From: Porites lobata
Lineage: Eukaryota; Cnidaria; Anthozoa; Scleractinia; Poritidae
Reading direction: 5' to 3'
NCBI GenBank assembly: GCA_942486035.1
Contig: CALNXK010000035.1
Location: 1,936,001 to 2,000,000, forward strand
Length of the DNA stretch: 64,000 nt
The position numbers were made by a program, and so were the translations under genes. The notes beneath the pieces were generated by a model that did not search any database, had not been told where the DNA came from, and saw nothing but the letters and a program-made list of their open reading frames with translations. Of the stretch, positions 1-9,515 are shown piece by piece. Every line of letters begins with the position of its first letter. Position 1 is the first letter of the stretch.

Positions 1-57
1 ACTAGTTTACCAGGGCACGAAAGTTCGTGACTCTTTGGCATGTCTTGGCTATTTCAG

Positions 58-111
58 GCAGTGAGACCAGATTTATCTCGAGATCACTTTGAGTTCTTTC
101 CGCTAGAATAA
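58..111 (+). CDS. weak candidate terminal exon, unknown gene
   Basis: A pyrimidine-rich stretch ending in an AG at 56-57 is followed by 17 open codons and a TAA at 109-111. The peptide would end in DHFEFFPLE. The same frame has a stop upstream at 28-30, so it could only be coding if spliced in. It may be a last exon, or an alternative last exon, of a gene entering from the left edge. It is too short to identify and could be chance. Confidence 0.2.
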   Translation, partial: AVRPDLSRDHFEFFPLE

Positions 112-1620
112 ATATTTTAATTTATTGCCCCCGCATTTATTTTGCTCAGAAGGCGAAATCCTGAGGAGGCATCCTAGCAGCTCCTGTGTATGTATCGAAA
201 AGTACTTACCTTTTAAATATACAGTCAGTTTACCCCCAAAAAATTAATCTACATTTGCATGATCAGGGGCCGAATGGAATCACTGGGTAATGATGGCGTT
301 TCTATTCTTCACGCAAATAAGAGATGGTTAAGATGACGTAAAACAGAAATCCCCAAAGGGACCTCTTAGGTTGATTTTTTGACACCTATTGTACAGTCAT
401 ACTTTGATATTCTTTTTCATTACGTTTTATCAGTGACATTCTGTGGAGAAGCTTTTTTGAACGTTATGGACCAAAAGACACTCGTTAAGTGCAGATGAAG
501 TTATAAGGTGCATGCTGTGCTGACATTGTCCCTGCTCACAGATGTCCTTCTATAAAGTTTTTTTTTAAAGTATTGTTTTAATAGTTAAAAGGACTGGACA
601 CTCCAGTGTGAATTGATCAAACTTTTTAATTTCTAAGGCTTACTTTCTGGCTAATAAAATGAACTGTATGTAAAAATTGGAAGGAAAATAGCAAAAAATT
701 CCAACTTCCAATCAAATCTTGTCTTATGGTTTAAAGAAAAAACTGAGAAAATGAGAATGTTTTGATCAAAGCTGTGCTTACAAATGGAACTGATCAGTGC
801 ATGGAACCTTGTGTTTCCTGTTTTTATCTCACCTATTGTATGGAATATGTGTGAAAATCTTCAATATGAATTGGTATATTTCAAAGAGCTTCACAATGAC
901 CAAGAGTACTATTGACTGACAATATACAGAGCAGGGGCAGCTATAGTGTCATCTATTACTAGTCTGAAGAATAAATAATTATTTCCTCAACTGCAACCCA
1001 GGCCAGCAGATCAGATGCTAAGTTGATGAATCAGCCCATTGCGGCACCATGACCTTATGTGGTTTGTCATGTGAAAATTAGTATAATATCACTCACTAGT
1101 TTGGAAGAAGGTTGTTTTTTACCTAGAAATGGAGTGATTTCTTCTGATAATTGGAAATAACACATCAGTCAATTCCAGCTGCGCCCAGTTTGAGAGCAAA
1201 CTAGCTGGATAAGCTAAATGCACTTTTCACTATAAAAAACAAACCTTTAACCTTTTTTGAAACTCTTTTTCCATTAAACTTTTGCAAATTCTATTTTGTT
1301 AACTGTTGTGGCCACCTTGTCAAGAGGTTGCAAACCAAGAAGATTACCGGCTTATGTATATGTATGTACGGTGTATATGAACTCCATAATGACACTTAAC
1401 ATCTGGTGGCAATGATGTATTTTGTATTAAGTTTATATAAACATATACAAAGTATGTCATAACAGGAGAACAAGTAATTATTACTTGCTCTCTTGTTATG
1501 CCAATCTTGGATGCTAGTTAATCTGCATGTGTAATCTTTGGCCTCACCTATAAAATAAATGAGATCTGTCTGTAATGAAACCAGTCAAAATAGACACAAG
1601 TCTTTTTTTTTGTTTGACAG
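112..1620. other. non-coding stretch, probable intron or intergenic
   Basis: No supported coding exon was seen on either strand. It is AT-rich with many stops. If the exon ending at 1739 belongs to a gene entering from the left, this is its last intron. It contains one repeat fragment, at 1305-1344. Confidence 0.5.
1305..1344 (+). repeat. fragment of the inverted-repeat family seen at 13365-13533
   Basis: The stretch containing GGCCACCTTGTCA and GGTTGCAAACCAAGAA closely matches the right arm of the element at 13365-13533, which has GGCCGCCTTGTCACG and GGTTGCAAACCAAGAA. Only one arm is present, so this is a truncated copy. Confidence 0.6.
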
Positions 1621-1739
1621 CACGTGGAGGTTCATCAGGTACCACTTCCTCAAGAAGCAAGAAGAGCTTTGGCAGTGACAGGGAGAGCAGCCTCAATAGC
1701 AGCTCTGATGCTAATTGTACAACATGTACTTTGTTATGA
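1621..1739 (+). CDS. terminal exon of an unidentified gene with a CaaX-like end
   Basis: A strong acceptor, with a run of T's ending in TTTGACAG at 1613-1620, precedes 39 open codons and a TGA at 1737-1739. The reading phase implies two bases of a split codon at 1621-1622. The peptide is rich in Ser, Lys and Arg and ends in CTTCTLL. The last four residues, CTLL, fit a CaaX box, and a final Leu is the residue preferred by geranylgeranyltransferase I. Such tails are common on Rho/Rap-type small GTPases and G-protein gamma subunits, but nothing else of the protein is in the window, so the family is unknown. That the gene enters from the left edge is inferred. Confidence 0.5.
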
Positions 1740-2633
1740 CACTAAAATTCACCACTGTTGACTCAGTGCACTCATACATTTGACACAGTTTACAAGGACA
1801 TTGTGTACTCTGGATATCAACATTATTATTTTAAGCAATGGAATTGTTTGTAAGGGTTATTTTAAGGATGTTTTTTAAACTTGGTGATACAGATTTTTAT
1901 TCAGCAAAACCTTTGTTAAGCAGAAAGCCACAGGACACTTGCTTGGGCCTTTGGAAGCATCTGCTCATTATACTTGTTCACTCAGGGCCATAGCCAGCTA
2001 ATATCAGAAAATAAGTTTTTTAATGTACATGTGTAGCTGTCTTGGCCATATGTTTTTTTTTGCAAGTCAAACACCGGAAACTTTAACATTTTAACTGAGA
2101 CAACTCTCTCTGCTACCACTACGCTGGCGATGCAGGCCCTGTCATTTTACAGAAAACATGGCAAAAAAGCTGTAGATGGGAAGTTTACATAACATGGACT
2201 GTGCTTAATACTGGTTTTAATTTAGTTAACTATCCAAGCCATATTCTAATTTTATCAAATGAATTCTTACTTATTTTATTGTCTGAAAATTCATCGAGTA
2301 TCCACCATAACATACACTAGGTATGAAGAATGTTACCTAAAATAACCAGTTAGGGGTCTTTGAAAGAGAAACAAACAAAATAAAAAGAACTGAATGTGAT
2401 CTGCAGAAACTACATGGCCCCAACAGCTATATTAATAATAACAATAATGATGATGATGATGATAATAATAGCAATGACAATAATGATAATAATAATAATA
2501 ACAATAAATAAATAAATTATTTAATATTAAATTTTAACATCATTTTACCTGGTCCACAATCAGTCATCACGTATCTCATACTGTATTTTCCTTCATGTTT
2601 TTAAAATAAAGCCAAATTAAGGGTATCTAGCAC
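1740..2633. other. 3' flank, nothing coding seen
   Basis: This follows the stop of the exon ending at 1739 and probably includes its 3' UTR. No further reading frame is supported. It holds the microsatellite at 2431-2515. Confidence 0.5.
2431..2515. repeat. AAT/GAT microsatellite, imperfect
   Basis: About 85 bases of interrupted trinucleotides (AAT, GAT, AAC) end in a short AAAT run. This is read directly from the sequence. Confidence 0.9.
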
Positions 2634-2850
2634 TTAGAGTGAGGTGACAACAATAGGAGAACTGTCACTGGAACATCCAAACAGTGGTTTGATAGAGATG
2701 GCTGATATTTTGGGTTTTTGATTGCTGGCTGCTTGGTGTAACTGTACATCCAAGCAGTCAGACATGTACCTAGGAGAGTTGGCTATGAGTTCCTTGGCAT
2801 GGTCAGGTGTTACAGGTTCCAAGTGTAAAAAAGGACAAAACAAAGGCTAG
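2634..2850 (-). CDS. possible terminal exon on the minus strand, unknown product
   Basis: On the minus strand an acceptor-like GATTCAGCTTCTAG ends at 2847. It is followed by about 70 open codons to a TAA at 2634-2636. There is no ATG at the beginning of the frame, so it would have to be a spliced 3' exon. The peptide has ordinary composition (for example PDHAKELIANSPRY and a C-terminus SSPIVVTSL) and does not look like low-complexity noise. No convincing upstream exon was found between 2880 and 4950. The family is not recognised and it could be chance. Confidence 0.25.
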
Positions 2851-4957
2851 AAGCTGAATCATAGCTCAGAGCTGTCATCAAGAGTCAGAAAGGGGCTGGA
2901 GATTCCTCCTGGCTATTATGAACGTGACTGTGATCCCCGACTACTTTCATAGGAAACACAAGGAAAATGGAATTCCCCACGCATTAATAATATTGCATAA
3001 GTCCAGCAACTTGAACTATTAGTGACAGCCCTCATAGCCATCCAGTTTTACATGGATTTCTTTTATCTTCTCAGTAAAGAACCTGCCAAAGTTAGTAGTG
3101 ACTAGAAGTGTGAAGTAGTCAGTGTAAGAAGGGCAAACAACATCATGCATTATGAAAAATTATGCTGTAAAAGCTAAAAACTAATTTCTTTACAACTGCA
3201 AAACACTGATGGGGTATAGTAAACTTGTTCCAGGAATATAGGTTTCCTTAATAATAAATTAATAATAATAATAATAATACAATATTATTTCACTGTGTTT
3301 TATTGATAGTACTTTACTTTACATGAGTGTAATGATTATTACAGTTGGCTTGGTAACATTGCAATTCCACATATTTTTTCGTAGCTTTGTAATACTGGGC
3401 TTCATTGGTTAATACATTGTTGTCTTATCTAGTTAGTAATCTGGGGTATCTAATTTATACAAAAGTTTTTACTTACTACGGTATTTGCTTTCATGGTTTC
3501 GGAATTATTATTTATAGTAATCAAATATTATTGTGTAATTTCCTATTATATTACAAACTGTATAATAAAATTTTTATTGACCTTTTTTAATCTGATATTA
3601 TTTCCCCTTTGTAAGTGTTGATAAGTCCGAAAGTTATGAAAGACTCTTGTAGCCTTCAGGGACTTGCTTTTCAGTCATGTAGAATCAAAGACTATAATTT
3701 GTTACTCAGTGTACTTGGGGCAAGTCAAATAAGTTAAAATATTACCTTTGAAGATACTATTTTTGTACATTGTTTAAATAAGTTAACCATATATATAGTT
3801 GTCCATCAAAAAGACTGAGACTACAGTCATCATAAAGGATGAAAAAGTTGCTCAAAGTTCATATCATCACTATAGTGCTGTTTCATCCACCATAAAATCA
3901 CCAACTTTGGTAATAACCAAAAGTGAAATTTTCAGTCCACAAAGTTTTCTACTCTTACAATACAGTCACTTTATCATCTGCTGTAACATAATAATATTGA
4001 GATAAAATGTTCAGTCTAAGAGATTGCCATTATTAACTGGAGGGAGATATCGCAGTACAATATAGAGAACACATTCTGTAGGTGTAAGGAGATAATTTAT
4101 AAACTCCATGCCCAGTTGGTCATGAATTCAATACTTTACTTTTTGCAGTTCTTTCCATTCTTTTCATATATCCAAACAGCCGCACATATTATTCTCGTTG
4201 TCCTTTTCATATATCTTAACAGCCTTGCATATTATTCTTTTTGTCCTTTTCATTTATCTTAACAGTCTTACAAATTATTCTTTTTGTCCTTTCCATATAT
4301 CTTAACAGTCTTGCATATTATTCTTTTTCTCCTTTTTAGATATCAAACAGCCTCGCATATTATTCTTTTTCTCCTTTCATACATCCAAAACATAGCCTTG
4401 AATATTATTTTTCTCATTATGTATATAACACTATTGTTTTAACTGGCACCATTTCAGAGTTATGAGCAATTCTTATTTAATATATATTTTGGGGCAAAGG
4501 CAAAGAAAATAACATTTGTTTTGGTCAGCCTTGCATGTACCTTTATAAAAAAAAAGTGAGAAAGCTATCAAGCAGGTTTCTGTGAATATAGTTACTGCAG
4601 TGTTAACCAAATACTAAGGGTTTTGGTGGGGGCAGGGTACTTCTCAAAATCCTTATACATGTAGGTACTGCCCAACAGGATCACCACACCAAAATGTAAC
4701 TTCCAATGATATTTTAGAATATGAGTAGTGAAATATTTACATAACAGTAAAACTTGGACTATTAAATATATATCATTTGTAAGGAAATTGTTTGAAGGCC
4801 TACGCAGCACATACTCACCCCAAATCAACCCATTTCACCCTCACATCCTCACCATTGGTGACAGCTTTTAACGAGCGTCCCAGTGGCAGGTCAACAATAA
4901 TAAAAATTTATAGGTAAAATAACATAATAAGCCACCCTTAGTAAATAATGCTTGCTG
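2851..4957. other. gene-poor stretch with simple repeats
   Basis: No supported coding frame was found. It is very AT-rich. It contains an AAT microsatellite near 3250-3280 and a 43-bp minisatellite at 4161-4418. The part nearest 4957 is presumably the 3' UTR of the minus-strand sulfotransferase gene. Confidence 0.5.
4161..4418 (+). repeat. 43-bp minisatellite, about six copies
   Basis: Units begin near 4161, 4204, 4247, 4290 and so on. Each contains a TTTTCATATATC-type start, AACAG(C/T)CTTGCATATTATTC in the middle and TTTTTGTCC or TTTTTCTCC at the end. Copies diverge by point changes and small deletions, and the last one is degraded. It lies downstream of the 3' end of the sulfotransferase gene. 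Confidence 0.85.
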
Positions 4958-5920
4958 TTATGATGATCGTGGCCAATGAAAATTTCGTTTTACAACTTTG
5001 TAAAGCTCTTCATTGTAAGGCTGGTAGTAGTTATGCAATCGAGTTAAAATATGTTGGCTGACAGGAGTATGCTTTCTCCCTTTGCTGCCTTTTAAACAGC
5101 CTGACTTTGTCTTGCCATCAAAACCTATTTTTCCAATAAAACAAGGAAAACCCTTCTTCTTGTCAAAGTAGAAATTATTTTCATTGATCACTGGTCTCAG
5201 GGTCAGAAATCTCTCCACAAGTTTCAGTTCTGCTGTTGGATTTTCGACAAGCTCCTCACCACTCACAAAATGGATCTGTGAAAGTGGGAAAAACTTCATC
5301 CAATTCCACAGGTACCTAATGTAAACTCCAAATTTGACCACACCCCTCTCTGTGCTTAAAATGTTATTGTTCCTCATAACATAGTCTTCAAACCTTGGAA
5401 GAGAACTGTTTGGCCGAAGTGCTAACTGTGTATAGTCTGATATAGCTCTTTGCGTTGGATCACGGACAATCACCAAGAGTTTAACATCTTTTGACATATT
5501 AAACACACGCTCTGGGGCATTGGTTGATACAAAGTAACCTGGAGACTTTTCTATGGTGACCTGATTAGAAGTTGACTTAGGCATTCTTTTTCTGTACCAT
5601 TCCAACCCGAGTGCATAGTTTTCATCTCGATCAAAGAAGTGCACCTCGTATGGGCATGCCCTGACATCAGGATGTATTTTAAGGAAAACAAGCAATGCCC
5701 TTGTGCCTGATTTGGCTGAACCAATGATAATTGCCTTTGGTAAACGCTTTTCCAGGTTTCCAGTGTTGTTTGAAATACCATTGGTGAAATTGTTTTCTGG
5801 AATTGTCCTTCCTTTGCTGGCATAAAATGTAATGTAGTACACAAACAAGCTGGACAAAACTGACGCAAGTGCAGCAATTGCAGAAAGCTTTGTAATCTTG
5901 CAAGGTGGATGCCACATCAT
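4958..5920 (-). CDS. HS3ST-like: heparan sulfate glucosamine 3-O-sulfotransferase-like protein A
   Basis: The 320-residue protein fits the HS3ST family, Golgi type II membrane enzymes that move sulfate from PAPS to the 3-OH of glucosamine in heparan sulfate. A hydrophobic signal anchor lies at about residues 10-33, then a short stem. The sulfotransferase domain starts near 60. The PAPS-loop motif is GSAKSGTRA (67-75), the EVHFFD motif holds the likely catalytic Glu92, IEKSPGYF spans 123-130, and the 3'-phosphate motif RDPTQRAIS is at 153-161. Cys260 and Cys275 bracket the usual disulfide loop before GSKGRKH. The domain is full length and in one exon. The start is the first of two adjacent ATGs and precedes the anchor. 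Compared with the common RKGGTR loop, Arg-Lys-Gly is Ala-Lys-Ser here, though the Lys is kept. Its closest relative in the window is the divergent gene at 11897. Which vertebrate isoform it matches cannot be told by eye. Confidence 0.93.
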   Translation of the reverse strand: MMWHPPCKITKLSAIAALASVLSSLFVYYITFYASKGRTIPENNFTNGISNNTGNLEKRLPKAIIIGSAKSGTRALLVFLKIHPDVRACPYEVHFFDRDENYALGLEWYRKRMPKSTSNQVTIEKSPGYFVSTNAPERVFNMSKDVKLLVIVRDPTQRAISDYTQLALRPNSSLPRFEDYVMRNNNILSTERGVVKFGVYIRYLWNWMKFFPLSQIHFVSGEELVENPTAELKLVERFLTLRPVINENNFYFDKKKGFPCFIGKIGFDGKTKSGCLKGSKGRKHTPVSQHILTRLHNYYQPYNEELYKVVKRNFHWPRSS

Positions 5921-7012
5921 ACAAGTTAATTTTCACAAACCGTAGCAATGAAAAAGCAGGAGGCATGATTTGTCGCTAGAATACAGGCTCATGGAAAACC
6001 TCTGTGGGTAAAAGGATGTTAAATGTAAGACAAAGCACAGTTGACAAAGTCCAGTAGACGTTAAGCGAGGAAAAAGTGAATATGTGGACGGCCCCTAAGA
6101 GGCAAGCAAAACATTTAGAAAAAGGAGGAAAACCTAATATGCTGACAGCCTCTGATCTCATTACTTGCACTTTTATTGCAAAACACATTTTCATGGGATC
6201 AAAATTCCCCTACAAGCCTTGCTTTTTTATAACCGCATTACTGCAAGACTCTTTTACCTGCTAATTACAGGGAGCGTGTAGTTCCCTTTCACTGAATTTT
6301 TTCCTCGCAGATTGCCCTTTGTTTTTGGGTTCGACGATGACTGAATTTGCTTAAACCTATAGAAACAATACATACATTACTGTTTCGCAGCTGACAGTGA
6401 GGCTTGTCGAGAGCAAACATTCGTGATTCATATAAATGCGCTTTACATCCAACCTGCTATATCAAAAATAAAGCATGTATGTATTTATGTATGTATGTAC
6501 ATGCATGCATACCAATTCCGCAGACGTGCTATGCGTGGGGATCGTTGATCGTTAAAGGCTTCAGCTTCTATCGAGATAGATCTGAATGGTCCAGAGTGGC
6601 TGGCTCTTCTTCAACAACGCGCGCACAATAAATACTCTTGATACGATTCTTTACAAAGCTTGCGAATTTTACATTAACACTCCTTGACCTTTAGTAAAAT
6701 GAGAAGATCAGCTCACATGGATCCGAGCCAGCCGAACCACTGCCCCGAACATACATGTATAAATTGCGAACATCACACCAAAAGTTATTTGGATGTATGT
6801 ATTATAATTTACAAGTAAACGCCAAGATCAAATCATACCTCCATCCCTCGAACACTATGAAGACTCCATCCTCAGCTCACCGGAAATTGGCGGAAAGTGT
6901 TTGCACAGTTTCGCAGGAAATACGAGACGATCGCCAGCTTTCGAGCCCTTGATGTATTTGGTCAGCGTTGGAAGTGTCCTTATGGAAGCAAAGCATGATG
7001 GTATAGCCAACG

Positions 7013-7135
7013 AGATAGTGGGGGCGAGGGAAAGTCTAAACGGGCGGGAAAATATGGCACGAAGAAAAGTAAAGAACGGCGAGAAGCGTGCCATATTTTG
7101 CCGCCCGTTTAGACTTTCCCTCGCCCCCACTATCT
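7013..7135. repeat. near-perfect 48-bp inverted repeat (hairpin)
   Basis: Arms 7013-7060 and 7088-7135 are reverse complements with a single mismatch, around a 27-base loop. The arms begin AGATAGTGGGGGCGAGGG. Such low divergence points to a recent foldback element or MITE. No coding capacity is credited: the frames that cross it are read out of the arms. Confidence 0.9.
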
Positions 7136-7239
7136 GCCTCTGGGTCTCCGAGGATGTGATTGGCCAATTATTCATTTACTATTTTTACCCTTGGCTGAAT
7201 GGTGAGAAAAGCCAGAGCTCAAAGCCGTACGCGCCACTT

Positions 7240-7690
7240 TCTACTTTTTTCTGTGGGTGGCTCCTTCTAAAATGTTCTGCAATTGGTAAACCATACAATT
7301 CCGAAAATAAGCCCCGGGGCCTATGTTTTTCAAAGGCCCTTTTTGAGAGGCTTATTTTTGGAGGGGGCTTATATTCGGAGGGGCTTCGAGGAGGGAAATT
7401 TGCGTTTTAAAATCGATTGGACTAGCCTTATAATTGAAAGAAATTTACTGTTTTTGCTTTGTTTTACTTTGTATTTTGAGGGCAATTTCCAAGAACAAGC
7501 CCCCGGGGTCGGCTTATATTTGGAGGGGCGATTTAACAGAGGGTTTTTTGGGGTTACGAGTTTGGGGTTTTTATTTGGAGGGGATTATACATGGAGGGGC
7601 TTATTTTCGGAATTTTACGGTAGGTTAAGAGCCGAAACCATATATTTTTTAACAACTATGATAATTTGCAGTCTGTCCACTTTGAATATC
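7240..7690 (+). repeat. dispersed repeat, copy 1, interrupted by a nested element
   Basis: Two blocks recur in inverted orientation at 28175-28350. One is at 7250-7290 (GGTGGCTCC, AAATGTTCTGCAATTGG). The other is at 7640-7682 (ATAATTTGCAGTCTGTC and flanks). The order and orientation of the blocks are kept, but the spacing here is about 390 bases against about 115 in the other copy. The extra length is almost exactly the element at 7291-7620. Confidence 0.75.
7291..7620. mobile_element. non-autonomous TIR element nested in another repeat
   Basis: The ends are inverted repeats: 7297-7315 (AATTCCGAAAATAAGCCCC) is the exact reverse complement of 7596-7614. The match extends to about 25 bases with two differences. 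The interior is built from degenerate repeats of a GGAGGGGCTTATTTT-like unit. No transposase frame was found, so it is classed as a MITE. It interrupts the repeat whose shorter copy is at 28175-28350. Confidence 0.75.
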
Positions 7691-8044
7691 AATTTTACCT
7701 CATGGTAAGAGGGCCACAAGTTTATCATCGATTTATTAGCTCTGGCTATTTAGTGTCAACCCTCGGAAATAAAGTCTTCATCTTATCTATGGTTTGAAAA
7801 ATGTTTCTCTTAATACTGAAAGAAAGTTTACGAAGATCATTAACGATAACGTAAAATTGAGACGGAGAAAAAGTTATTCAGCAAAAAGATTCTTTCGAAA
7901 AGAATTTGCCAAAAATGATTTGTACACGCCATAGCGCGAGCAGATTACAGCACTAACGTCACTTGGCCCTGCTATCTGTGAGTAAAATTAAAAGTTGTTC
8001 TCTTTTGATTATGTTAGTAAAACAAATGGTAAACGGCTCAACGT

Positions 8045-8184
8045 GTACTGTTGAGTTATAGTTGCCTGACTTGGGGAGTTAAGCACTTAAGAAGCTAGAG
8101 TCACACTCCGCTTTTGCCTTGTGCGACTCTTACGGTTCTTTCGTGCTTAGCAACCTCCCACGTGCAACTTTAACTCAACAGCAC
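8045..8184. repeat. imperfect inverted repeat, MITE-like
   Basis: The left arm starts GTACTGTTGAGTTATAGTTG and the right arm ends CAACTTTAACTCAACAGCAC. A second inner pair (AGCACTTAAGAAGCTAGAGT against ACTCTTACGGTTCTTTCGTG) continues the foldback. No coding potential. Confidence 0.65.
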
Positions 8185-9169
8185 ACGCAGATTAGTATTT
8201 CTAATAATAAAATCTTCATTCCAAAATATCAACCGTTACCATTTGTGATGACAAATTTTCATCTTAATACAAATGTTCAGACTTGGTATTGACCCTGAAA
8301 ACTGTATCGAGCCACCTTCATATGCCAGGACGGCCTATGTTTTATTCTCACCATTCCGGGCGAGCCTAAACCTGCGTCCACGCGATTTGAGGGCGCATGC
8401 GAGGTGCAAGCGATTTGCCTACAGTCTTCGACAAGAACCTAATCGTTCACCTGATCGTTAGCTATAAACAGAGAGATTCAGGGCTACGTTTACGGGCAAA
8501 TGTGAATTTGCACTACGTGACCAAGTTTTCTCTGGCATTTCCCTTTTACTGTTAATTACTTCTACAAAAAATTAGTAGTGTCATGCTAGTTTAATTTATA
8601 ACAATTAGTTTGCACAGTTTTCATCTGATCATTTACTCTTTTGAGAAATTCTCAACTCGAATCTGACGCTTGCCATTAGCCGTAAACGTGACTACTGTTT
8701 ATGACTAAACAAGAACGCTCTTACAGCGGCGTTCAGTCTCACTTGCTTCGAGATTAGATCGAGAAATGAGGAGGCGATTAATTCTACACGAAACAGGATT
8801 TACTCGCTAAAGGTTTTTTACTTCCTACTTTATTTCTGAATTGATTTAGTACGCGTCTTAGCGACGACTGGAAATACGTCTGCGCTCGCAGGCTATACGC
8901 GTGTATAGATGCACGAAAATTCAAGGACCTCGATTCAAGATAAATTACATCATTGCCAGAGATCAAAAAAGTGAATTACATGGCATGTCATTTCAATCAA
9001 CGCCGAAAATAAACCTCAAACTCATCACAAGACCATCTGCATACAATGAAAGTTTACAACACCCGACCATTGCAGTTTTGCTAATTAAGATTCTTATTTT
9101 TTCGACCACTCAGTAGTATACACTTGTTTCTAAGTTGTGAATGACCGCGTCACCGCGCTGGAAGTTTTA

Positions 9170-9515
9170 GCAACGACGACGGCGACGGCAACGAGGACGT
9201 CAAAAAAGGAATAGGTTTGTTACGCAAAACAACAACTTTGCACGTGGATCAAGCTTTTTTGTGCATTTCTTTACAGTCCTTGCACGACTACGACGTGAAA
9301 ATGCCTAACTGCAAGTTTTATGGAGGACGTAAACAAGCGACGACGAACTCCTTTTTCTCTCTCTAAACTTGAGAGTGGTCCTCAAGAAATCGACTCCAGG
9401 GAAATTCGCCTACATTTGCCATTTTCAACAAATTGGAATTAAACCCGACAAAGTTTGAAAAAACGCGAATTCATTTTAAAAGTGACGCTTTCGCTGCCGT
9501 TGCCGTAGTCGATGC
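9170..9515. mobile_element. MITE-like element with GC-rich inverted ends
   Basis: The left end GCAACGACGACGGCGACGG and the right end GCTGCCGTTGCCGTAGTCG form an imperfect inverted repeat of about 24 bases. From memory, this sequence type is very abundant in coral genomes, but that was not searched. There is no open frame of note. Confidence 0.65.

Noticed and set aside
4161..4418. CRISPR-like spaced repeats
   Set aside because: The units are contiguous 43-bp tandem copies without unique spacers in a eukaryotic genome. It is a minisatellite.
6901..7708. Frames of 169 and 141 codons near 7 kb
   Set aside because: They are read through the hairpin at 7013-7135 and the TIR element at 7291-7620, so they reflect repeat sequence.
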